From Nostoc linckia z4 (GTDB lineage: Bacteria; Cyanobacteriota; Cyanobacteriia; Cyanobacteriales; Nostocaceae), in contig NZ_LAHA01000020.1 of assembly GCF_002608075.1 (NCBI RefSeq), forward strand, positions 64,906 through 102,923: 38,018 nucleotides of DNA, given 5' to 3'. Under the pieces are notes generated by a model. The model did no database searches, was not told the origin of the DNA, and was given only the letters and a program-made list of their open reading frames with translations. The position numbers were made by a program, and so were the translations under genes. Positions 27,102 through 33,582 of this stretch are shown here, one piece after another (within the stretch, counting starts at the first letter, position 1; each line of letters opens with the position of its first letter).

Positions 27102-27977
27102 ATGGCACTGGATTTTTCCACCTTGCCCTTGGCGTTTCAATTTACTTCCCCAGGACCGATTCTGGTGAGAATAGGGCCATTGACTATCCGCTGGTATGGC
27201 TTGTTAATTGCCACAGCAGTGTTAATTGGCGTCGTGCTTTCGCAATATTTGGCAAAGCGCCGTCATGTTAATCCGGAGTTGTTAAGCGATTTGTTTTTTT
27301 GGCTGTTAATTGGTGCAATTCCGGGGGCACGGCTATATTACGTTTTCTTTGAATGGCCAAAATATGCTTCAACTCCAGAAAAAATCTTTGCTATCTGGGA
27401 AGGAGGAATTGCGATTCATGGCGCAATTCTCGGTGGGGTTTTGGCAGCTTTAATTTTTGCCAAACTCAAGCAAGTTTCTTTCTGGCAATTGGCGGATTTA
27501 GTAGCGCCTTCGCTGATTTTAGGTCAAGCCATTGGACGTTGGGGCAATTTTTTCAACTCCGAGGCTTTTGGCGATCCTACTGATTTACCCTGGAAGCTAT
27601 ACATTCCACCAGAACGTCGTCCCCTGGAGTATGTTAATTTTGATTACTTTCATCCCACCTTCCTCTACGAATCTTTGTGGGATTTAATGGTGTTTGGGCT
27701 GCTAATAACGTTGTTTTTCCGCTCTTTATCTGGCAAACCACGTTTGAAAGTAGGCACGTTATTTCTAGTTTACTGGCCAGCCTACAGCTTAGGACGCCTG
27801 TGGATTGAAGGATTTCGCACTGATAGCTTGATGCTTGGGCCTTTGCGAATGGCACAAGTGGTGAGTTCCTTGGGAATTCTATTGGGATTATTGGGGTTAG
27901 CTTGGCTTTACTTACTCAAACGCCCTTTGCCTGATGTAGTTCCTAGTCCCAAGGGTAATGGAGAGATGAGGGGATGA
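27102..27977 (+). CDS. lgt: Prolipoprotein diacylglyceryl transferase
   Basis: Transfers diacylglycerol from phosphatidylglycerol to the lipobox cysteine of prelipoproteins in the cytoplasmic membrane. The 291 residues contain about seven membrane segments and the family motifs: [15 protein letters not shown] near the start, [15 protein letters not shown], the Lgt signature [29 protein letters not shown], and [16 protein letters not shown] near the end. The C-terminal tail ([17 protein letters not shown]) reads into G-rich repeat DNA. The gene is divergent from coaD. Confidence 0.96.
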   Translation: MALDFSTLPLAFQFTSPGPILVRIGPLTIRWYGLLIATAVLIGVVLSQYLAKRRHVNPELLSDLFFWLLIGAIPGARLYYVFFEWPKYASTPEKIFAIWEGGIAIHGAILGGVLAALIFAKLKQVSFWQLADLVAPSLILGQAIGRWGNFFNSEAFGDPTDLPWKLYIPPERRPLEYVNFDYFHPTFLYESLWDLMVFGLLITLFFRSLSGKPRLKVGTLFLVYWPAYSLGRLWIEGFRTDSLMLGPLRMAQVVSSLGILLGLLGLAWLYLLKRPLPDVVPSPKGNGEMRG

Positions 27978-28076
27978 TGGGGATGAGGGGGACGAGGGAG
28001 ACAAGGGAGATGGGGCAGGGGAGAATAATAACTCTCCAGTCACCAGTCACCAGTCACCATTCCCAATGCCTTATAA
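27960..28076. repeat. G-rich and CAGTCAC repeat stretch downstream of lgt
   Basis: GATGAGGGGATGATGGGGAT-type purine-rich repeats run from the end of lgt to about 28025. Three perfect CAGTCAC heptamers follow (within 28038-28058). Confidence 0.75.
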
Positions 28077-28084
28077 CCAAAAAT

Positions 28085-28185
28085 AAAAAATGCCCCAGAG
28101 TTTTCTCTAGGGCTTAACCAGGGTGCATCTACCATTACTCTCTACTGGGGAAAGAGAGTAAATCCGGAAAGATACTGAGAAAATA
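28085..28185 (-). ncRNA. Candidate small RNA with its own terminator, antisense to the cobM leader
   Basis: Read on the minus strand: a perfect 9-bp stem TTACTCTCT/AGAGAGTAA (28135-28143 with 28153-28161) with loop TTCCCCAGT; a single-stranded TGGTAGATGCACCCTGGTTA; then GCCCTAGAG-AAAA-CTCTGGGGC (28113 down to 28092) followed by ATTTTTTATTTTT. The last part is a textbook Rho-independent terminator. The fifth pair is U-G on the minus strand but C/A on the plus strand, which argues for the minus strand as the transcribed one. No gene on that strand needs a terminator here, since cobM and lgt are both on plus. The start (~28185) is a guess and the promoter is not clear. Possible relation to known cyanobacterial sRNA families is untested. 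Confidence 0.55.
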
Positions 28186-28211
28186 ACAAAAAAATTTTTT
28201 GAGGGTTTGCT

Positions 28212-29033
28212 GTGTGTGCTTCTGTGAGTAAATATACAGAAAATTTGAGTGATAAAAAAACACTATATGCTGTGGAACCTTCTGTGTACATTGTGGGAGC
28301 AGGCCCCGGAGATCCCGATTTATTAACAGTGAAGGCGCAGAAATTATTGGCTGTAGCTGATGTAATTTTATTTGCTGATTCTTTAGTTCCAGAACAAATT
28401 TTAGGAATTTGCCGCCAAGATGCCGAGATTGTCAGAACTGCAAATCAAACTTTAGAAGAGATTGTGGCGATTATGGTAGAAAAGGTGCGATCGCAACACA
28501 AATCTCTCGTCCGTCTTCATTCCGGCGATCCCTGTCTCTACAGCGCCATTCACGAACAAATGCAACTCCTAGCACAGGCAAATATCCCTTTTGAGGTTGT
28601 ACCTGGTATCAGCGCTTTTCAAGCTGCTGCTGCCAAACTTAAAACAGAACTGACTGTACCTGGTTTAGTCCAAACCATCATTTTGACACGCATCAGTGGA
28701 CGTACAGAAGTCCCCGCCACCGAAGAATTAGCTTCTTTAGCAGCACATCAAGCTAGCCTCTGCCTATATCTGAGTGCGCGTCATGTGGAAAATGCCCAAG
28801 CCAAACTATTAGAACATTATCCAGCCGAAACCCCAGTGGCAATCTGCTTTCGCGTCGGCTGGCCCGATGAAAAAATTAAGGTTGTCCCCCTCAATCAAAT
28901 GGCAGACTGTACCCATCAAGAAAATTTAATTCGCACCACACTTTATATAATCAGTCCAGCACTTTCGCCAACCACAGGGCGATCGCGTTTATATCATCCC
29001 GAACATAGTCATCTGTTTCGTTCGTCTCATTGA
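28212..29033 (+). CDS. cobM: Precorrin-4 C(11)-methyltransferase
   Basis: A SAM-dependent methyltransferase of the corrin ring pathway toward cobalamin (cobM/cbiF class). The tetrapyrrole methylase fold is clear: VYIVGAGPGDPDLLTVKAQK (25-44), ADVILFADSLVPEQIL, RLHSGDPCLYSAIHEQMQLL, then FEVVPGISAFQAAAAKLKTE. The 273 residues are normal for the family with a short N-terminal extension. The start is GTG at 28212; a later start nearer VYIVGAG is possible. No other cob genes are near, and no B12 riboswitch is seen in the leader, which instead holds the antisense small-RNA candidate. Confidence 0.94.
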   Translation: MCASVSKYTENLSDKKTLYAVEPSVYIVGAGPGDPDLLTVKAQKLLAVADVILFADSLVPEQILGICRQDAEIVRTANQTLEEIVAIMVEKVRSQHKSLVRLHSGDPCLYSAIHEQMQLLAQANIPFEVVPGISAFQAAAAKLKTELTVPGLVQTIILTRISGRTEVPATEELASLAAHQASLCLYLSARHVENAQAKLLEHYPAETPVAICFRVGWPDEKIKVVPLNQMADCTHQENLIRTTLYIISPALSPTTGRSRLYHPEHSHLFRSSH

Positions 29034-29335
29034 AGATTGGGCATGGGGCATTGGGCATTGGGCATGGGTCATGGGGCATTGGGCAATACGGTTCGGATAA
29101 GCAGTATGAACTTCCCTTGTGGTCTGGGAAAAGGTTAAGGGGTAAAAGATGTATTTGAAACCTTTTCCCTTTCCCCTTTCCCCTTTAACCGAACCGTATT
29201 GGGGTATGGGGCATGGAGCAGGGGAGATGAGTTTTTCCCCTGTAGCCCCTAGAGCTTCTTCTGCCCAATGCCCAATTCCTGTACAATTCGATAGACTTTA
29301 CATTGTAATAAAATTCAAAATTTCAATTGCTTACT
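29034..29335. other. Repeat-filled intergenic region upstream of the tautomerase gene
   Basis: A run of GGGCATT/GGGCATG heptamers (29040-29084), interrupted by a 118-bp inverted-repeat element (29084-29201) and continuing after it (GGGGTATGGGGCATGGAGCA). A small CAGGGG/CCCCTG hairpin follows near 29219-29242. Confidence 0.8.
29084..29201. mobile_element. MITE-like element with 13-bp perfect terminal inverted repeats
   Basis: CAATACGGTTCGG (29084-29096) is the exact reverse complement of 29189-29201. Similarity continues inward (ATAAG against TTAAA). The interior is non-coding and partly self-complementary (AGGTTAAGGGGTAAAAG against CTTTTCCCTTTCCCC). Heptamer repeats of the same kind occur on both sides, so it seems to have landed in an array. 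No transposase is present. Confidence 0.65.
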
Positions 29336-29689
29336 ATGCCATTAATTAAAGTCCAAACTTCTGCATCTGCTCCTCAAAAAGCTGAAATTGAATCAATGCT
29401 TTTGAGTTTGTCAGCCAAGTTAGCAAAACATTTAGGAAAACCAGAATCCTATGTGATGACGGCTTTTGAAGCAGAAATTCCTATGACTTTTGCGGGTAAT
29501 ACAGACCCTGTTTGTTACATTGAAATTAAAAGCATTGGCACGATGAAGCCAGACCAAACAAAAGCCATGAGTGAAGATTTTTGTCAGCAAATTAATCAAA
29601 CTTTGGGTGTGGCTAAAAATCGAATTTATATAGAATTTGCAGATGCCAAAGGCGCAATGTGGGGCTGGAACGGCAGCACTTTTGGTTAG
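29336..29689 (+). CDS. MIF-like tautomerase superfamily protein
   Basis: The tautomerase/MIF family uses an N-terminal proline, freed by loss of the initiator Met, as catalytic base. Starting at the ATG at 29336 gives MPLIKVQTSASAPQK with Pro directly after Met, so this start, not the upstream TTG at 29327, must be the right one. The 117 residues match MIF length. FEAEIPMTFAGNTDPVCYIE and NRIYIEFADAKGAMWGWNGS (close to the MIF C-terminal 'GWNGSTF' end) are present. The biological substrate in cyanobacteria is unknown. The stop codon is directly followed by the omega-RNA-like structured segment. Confidence 0.92.
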   Translation: MPLIKVQTSASAPQKAEIESMLLSLSAKLAKHLGKPESYVMTAFEAEIPMTFAGNTDPVCYIEIKSIGTMKPDQTKAMSEDFCQQINQTLGVAKNRIYIEFADAKGAMWGWNGSTFG

Positions 29690-29761
29690 GGGAAACCCTG
29701 GTAGAGCAAGTAACTAGGGTGAATGTAGAATCCCCGACCCTAAAGGGTCGGGGAGTGTCAA
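29690..29761 (+). ncRNA. Solitary IS200/IS605-like right end / omega-RNA-scaffold relic
   Basis: Starts on the base after the tautomerase stop. GGG (29690-29692) faces CCC; CCCTGGT (29696-29702) pairs with ACTAGGG (29713-29719); then GTGAATGTAGAA, a perfect 10-bp hairpin TCCCCGACCC-TAAA-GGGTCGGGGA (29731-29754), and GTGTCAA. From memory, this order and the TGAATGTAGAATCCCCG...GGGGAGTGTCAA layout match the 3' end of TnpB-carrying IS200/IS605-type elements in cyanobacteria, where it forms the transposon right end and the guide-RNA scaffold. No tnpB, tnpA or left end is present. It might also act as terminator for the tautomerase gene. Confidence 0.55.
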
Positions 29762-29802
29762 TGAGTGTAGGATAGAGATCCAGCATCAACTCGTAATTTT
29801 TT

Positions 29803-30870
29803 ATGTCTGCTACACCTCTTGTATCTCAGGTTGACTCAGAAAAAACAGCCAAATCAGCATTACTTCCTCCCCTGCTTGGTGCAAGTGTCGCCGAGTTAAC
29901 AACTTGGGTGCAACAACAGGGACAACCTGCTTACAGAGGAAAGCAACTGCATGAATGGATATATCACAAAGGGGTGCGATCGCTCTTAGATATTTCTGTG
30001 TTTCCGAAGCAATGGCGCAACGAAGTCGCAGAAATTCCCATCGGACGCTCAAGTTTACACTACCGCTCTGTGGCACCCGATGGCACGGTGAAATATCTTT
30101 TGCGATTAGCAGACGGGCAAATAATTGAAACAGTTGGTATTCCTTCAGACAATCGGTTGACGGTTTGTGTCTCTACTCAAGTGGGTTGTCCAATGGCGTG
30201 TGATTTCTGCGCTACTGGAAAAGGAGGCTACAAGCGGAATTTAGCACGGCATGAAATTGTCGATCAAGTATTGACCGTACAAGAAGATTTTCAACAACGA
30301 GTTAGCAATGTGGTATTCATGGGTATGGGCGAACCGTTGTTAAATACTGAAAACGTACTAGCTGCCCTAAAATCTCTCAATCAAGATGTTGGTATCGGTG
30401 CGCGATCGCTCACTGTTTCTACAGTAGGAATTCGCGATCGCATCCGTCAATTCGCGCAACACCATTTGCAAATCACTCTGGCGGTTAGTCTCCATGCACC
30501 CAACCAACCACTCAGGGAAAAACTCATCCCCAGCGCCCGCGCTTATCCTCTGGAAGATTTGCTGACTGAATGCCGTGAATATGTGGAAATCACTGGACGC
30601 CGTGTGACTTTTGAATACATTCTTCTGGCTGGTGTGAATGATTTGCCAGAACATGCATTAGAACTATCGAAACGTCTGCGGGGATTTCAAAGTCATGTAA
30701 ATTTAATACCTTACAACCCCATCCAAGAGGTAGATTATAAGCGCCCCAACCGCGATCGCATTCAAGCATTTCTCAATGTCCTCAAGCAACAACAAATTAC
30801 TGTCAGCGTCCGTTACTCCCGTGGTTTAGAAGCTGATGCTGCTTGCGGACAACTCAGAGCAAGTAATTAA
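29803..30870 (+). CDS. rlmN: 23S rRNA (adenine2503-C2) / tRNA (adenine37-C2) methyltransferase
   Basis: A radical-SAM methyltransferase that forms 2-methyladenosine at A2503 of 23S rRNA and A37 of some tRNAs. The 355 residues have the family order: N-terminal [20 protein letters not shown]; the radical-SAM cluster GCPMACDFC (Cys129, 133, 136); [30 protein letters not shown]; and the catalytic cysteine in EADAACGQL (Cys348). The ATG at 29803 agrees with family starts. Confidence 0.97.
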   Translation: MSATPLVSQVDSEKTAKSALLPPLLGASVAELTTWVQQQGQPAYRGKQLHEWIYHKGVRSLLDISVFPKQWRNEVAEIPIGRSSLHYRSVAPDGTVKYLLRLADGQIIETVGIPSDNRLTVCVSTQVGCPMACDFCATGKGGYKRNLARHEIVDQVLTVQEDFQQRVSNVVFMGMGEPLLNTENVLAALKSLNQDVGIGARSLTVSTVGIRDRIRQFAQHHLQITLAVSLHAPNQPLREKLIPSARAYPLEDLLTECREYVEITGRRVTFEYILLAGVNDLPEHALELSKRLRGFQSHVNLIPYNPIQEVDYKRPNRDRIQAFLNVLKQQQITVSVRYSRGLEADAACGQLRASN

Positions 30871-30982
30871 GTGGTTGATTGTTGACTGCTAACGGTTAAC
30901 AGTTATGACATACTGGTAAGTGGTTGAAAAGTCTTTGTCTTGAAAAGTCACGCCCAATTTTGGATTGAAGATTTTGCGGAGT

Positions 30983-31000
30983 CTAGAATCGATATTCTAG
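30983..31000. terminator. Small hairpin at the 3' end of the TPR gene
   Basis: CTAGAAT (30983-30989) pairs with ATTCTAG (30994-31000) around a CGAT loop, directly abutting the stop codon of the minus-strand TPR gene. There is no U-tract, so terminator function is uncertain. Confidence 0.35.
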
Positions 31001-32083
31001 TTATTGATATTGCATGGCTTTGGCATAATCGCCCAAAGCGTAGCAAGCAACTCTTAGGCTGGCAAGAGCTTGTTCTTCACTGCGTCGGTCTTTAAGCGCC
31101 CTAGCTAAAAGTAAACGTTCTTCATAATATGTAATTGCTTTGTGATGATCCCCCAAGGCTTCACAAGCAACTCCTAAACTACCTAGAGATTGTTCTTCGC
31201 TACGCTTGTCTTGGATTTCTTTGGCTAATTGTAAGCGTTCTTCATAATATTTAATAGCTTTTGTATAATCACCCAAAGCATAGCAAGCATTACCTAAGTT
31301 CTTGAGTACCTGAGAAGCACTACGAACATTTTTTAACGAGCGTGCTAAGATTACACATTCCTCATAGTAAGCGATCGCCTTTGGATAGTTGTCCAAAGCG
31401 TACCAAGCGTTACCCAAATTTTTCAGTACTTGTTCCTCTCCCCAATTATCTTTGAGTTCGCGCACAATTGCTAGACTTTGCTGCTGATACTCAATGGCTT
31501 GTGTAAAGTTACCTAAAGCTTTATATACCAATCCCAAATTATTCAGTGCTGCTACTTGACTGCGTTTATCTTGTAGCTGTTGAGTTATTTTCAAAGATTT
31601 TTCTAAAAATTCAATTGCTTTGTGATGGTCGTTGAGGTGGCGGTAGGCATTGCCTAGATGCGAAAGTGCTTGCATCTGCAATGGTAAATCTGAAACTTCT
31701 TCACTCAAAGACATACACTGTTGAGAGTAGGAGATAGCACTTTTGTAATCTCCTGCGCTGTAACTTACCAATGCTAAAAAAGAAAATACCTGTGCCTGTT
31801 TTTGTAAATCCTTAACCGCCTGGAACAGTACTAAGGATTGTTTTAAGGATTTCATTGCTGCAATTAATTCACCAGCTTGCTGCTGTTGAATACCTTGCCG
31901 TAATAATTGAGACGCCTCGGATAAATGTTCGTCACTATCCTGTACTGGTGGTATTTGTGGTTGTGACCCAGAGTCAAATTCATGGGTAATTGTATTGCGC
32001 TTCACTGGTTTTAAGTGTGTTATGGATAATTTTAGAGGGACAGTATTTTTTGATGTATGGTTCCATCCGTCTTTAGACATCAA
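31001..32083 (-). CDS. Tetratricopeptide (TPR) repeat protein
   Basis: 360 residues. After a low-complexity N-terminus (~1-55) come about seven to eight TPR units spaced 40 residues apart, of the kinesin-light-chain/LGN type, for example LGNAYRHLNDHHKAIEFLEK, LGLVYKALGNFTQAIEYQQQ and LGNACYALGDYTKAIKYYEE, joined by charged linkers (LKDRRSEEQ). It is a scaffold for protein binding; the partner is unknown. The C-terminus stops in the middle of the second helix of the last unit (YALGDYAKAMQYQ), so the protein may be trimmed compared with relatives. No membrane segment or signal peptide. Confidence 0.88.
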   Translation of the reverse strand: MMSKDGWNHTSKNTVPLKLSITHLKPVKRNTITHEFDSGSQPQIPPVQDSDEHLSEASQLLRQGIQQQQAGELIAAMKSLKQSLVLFQAVKDLQKQAQVFSFLALVSYSAGDYKSAISYSQQCMSLSEEVSDLPLQMQALSHLGNAYRHLNDHHKAIEFLEKSLKITQQLQDKRSQVAALNNLGLVYKALGNFTQAIEYQQQSLAIVRELKDNWGEEQVLKNLGNAWYALDNYPKAIAYYEECVILARSLKNVRSASQVLKNLGNACYALGDYTKAIKYYEERLQLAKEIQDKRSEEQSLGSLGVACEALGDHHKAITYYEERLLLARALKDRRSEEQALASLRVACYALGDYAKAMQYQ

Positions 32084-32340
32084 CCCCTTCCTATGTAGTC
32101 TGGTGGTAAGTCTAGTGTTCCCAAAACCAGAATTTATCTTTCATAAAGCTGAATTACCAGAGTTTGGATGGCAAATACTTGTATTGACATCTAAAAACTT
32201 TATCAATGATGGCAGCGCTAGAGTTAATCCGTGAAGCGATGCGCTGCTTAAGTTTCCATTTCTCAACAAGCAATCAAAATTCAGAGGCTTCAACTAACTA
32301 ATAGACTGAAGTTTCCTAACTCACTTTTAATTAATAACCT

Positions 32341-32643
32341 TTATCTATTTATTGGTATTTTTGTATTCCAAACTTGTTCAAATTCTCCTTTTGTAATTTC
32401 AAAGTCGCCTATATCATCTTCACGTATTAATTGATCGCATAACATTCCGTAATCATCAGCAATGTGGCTACTATCATAAAATAATACATTGCCATTTTCA
32501 TAAATTTCGATTTGTCTAACTACATGGCTATTATCACCAATTTCCATAAAGTAGGTGCTAGTACCCCAAGTATCAAACTCACCTCCAAGAGATTCATCCC
32601 AGAACCACTTGCAATATTTCTTTGTTTTTACTAATCCAGACAT
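32341..32643 (-). CDS. Small DUF6881-like protein
   Basis: 100 residues. KYCKWFWDESLGGEFDTWGT, then YFMEIGDNSHVVRQIEIYEN with GNVLFYDSS, and a C-terminal FEITKGEFEQVWN follow the pattern of DUF6881 proteins (a strand-rich small domain ending in a helix with ExFExxW). Family members are uncharacterised; some sit beside contact-toxin or polymorphic-toxin immunity genes. The gene lies 322 bases from the NADAR gene on the same strand. Confidence 0.6.
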   Translation of the reverse strand: MSGLVKTKKYCKWFWDESLGGEFDTWGTSTYFMEIGDNSHVVRQIEIYENGNVLFYDSSHIADDYGMLCDQLIREDDIGDFEITKGEFEQVWNTKIPINR

Positions 32644-32965
32644 AATTAGTTTATTCCTTAGAACAATGACTGCTTTTCAGTTACTTTAGGCAGATAGAGT
32701 GTTTGCCAATTTTCAGTAAATATGTCTTTCAAACTCAAAAATCAAACTTTTTTGCTGGATAATCTACATCCTATGACAGTCCTAAATCATTTGTGAAATC
32801 TTACTCCTCACACCATTGTTTAACTACAGCCAACACTCATCACTGATATTTTTCACAAATCAAATAGGATTGCTATATAAATTTTAGCTAATAAATTTGA
32901 GTGTTTAGCTTTTAGTCGCTTATGCTTTAGGCAAGCATTCCTGACAACCAAATTATTTTACTGTG
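32644..32965. other. Intergenic region
   Basis: About 320 AT-rich bases between the NADAR and DUF6881-like genes, with no repeat array, hairpin or gene I can support. Confidence 0.5.
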
Positions 32966-33427
32966 CTATTTATTATCCGCATCTGTGCTTTGAGTGTGGC
33001 GGAGAATATCTCGGACTTCCATAAGAATTTTCCCTAGCATGTTTTTCCCACTACCGTCAGACCCACAACCCCAATAAAAATCGATGGGTGAATTTTCAAC
33101 AATTTCTTCATCGCCTGTGGAAAGTAAGATATCTCTGATATCTCTATGAGTTGTAAATTTGGATAGCACAGCTTGGCGCATAATGTCGTCTTTCACTTGT
33201 TCCCAGTCTTGACGCAAAGGCCGAGTTCTTTCACGCCCCATTCTTGCAGCATCTTTAGGCATTTTAACCAAGCGGATTTGTTCTACATGAGGTGTACCAA
33301 GGAACTTTTGTGCTTGAAAGTAATGTTCGCTAGTCGGCCAATACAATCCATCAAGCTCGAAGCCGTGGAAAGAAAAATTGGAGAAACAGCCATATTGTTC
33401 GCGAGTGCTATAAAAATAGATTGTCAT
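32966..33427 (-). CDS. NADAR (YbiA-like) family N-glycosidase
   Basis: 153 residues covering a full NADAR domain: REQYGCFSNFSFHGFELDG, the WPTSEHYFQAQKF motif, MPKDAARMGRERTRPLRQDW, and the C-terminal FYWGCGSDGSGKNMLGKILM followed by EVR. Characterised relatives hydrolyse N-glycosidic bonds of riboflavin-pathway intermediates (YbiA) or remove ADP-ribose from modified guanine in DNA, some as antitoxins to DarT-type toxins. No DarT-like gene is next to it, so a metabolic repair role is equally possible. Confidence 0.92.
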   Translation of the reverse strand: MTIYFYSTREQYGCFSNFSFHGFELDGLYWPTSEHYFQAQKFLGTPHVEQIRLVKMPKDAARMGRERTRPLRQDWEQVKDDIMRQAVLSKFTTHRDIRDILLSTGDEEIVENSPIDFYWGCGSDGSGKNMLGKILMEVRDILRHTQSTDADNK

Positions 33428-33582
33428 AGAATTTAGTAATACTGGATTGTCAACAAATACTCATAGCGATCGCTATTCTATTAACTAAATTCTCTGATAG
33501 CAATATACTATTGTATGATTTGCCATTAATAATGTTAATTAACAACAATTTAGCTTTTGAAAATTTAATTAATTTTCATTTT

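Noticed and set aside
28077..28211. Cobalamin riboswitch in the cobM leader
   Set aside because: No B12-box-like sequence (GCCACTG) is present, the spacer is too short, and the hairpins are better explained by a minus-strand small RNA.
29327..29335. Upstream TTG start giving a three-residue longer tautomerase
   Set aside because: The family needs Pro directly after the removable Met, which only the ATG at 29336 provides.
31995..32234. 79-residue plus-strand ORF at the TPR gene start
   Set aside because: It is largely antisense to the TPR gene and has no domain or start signal.
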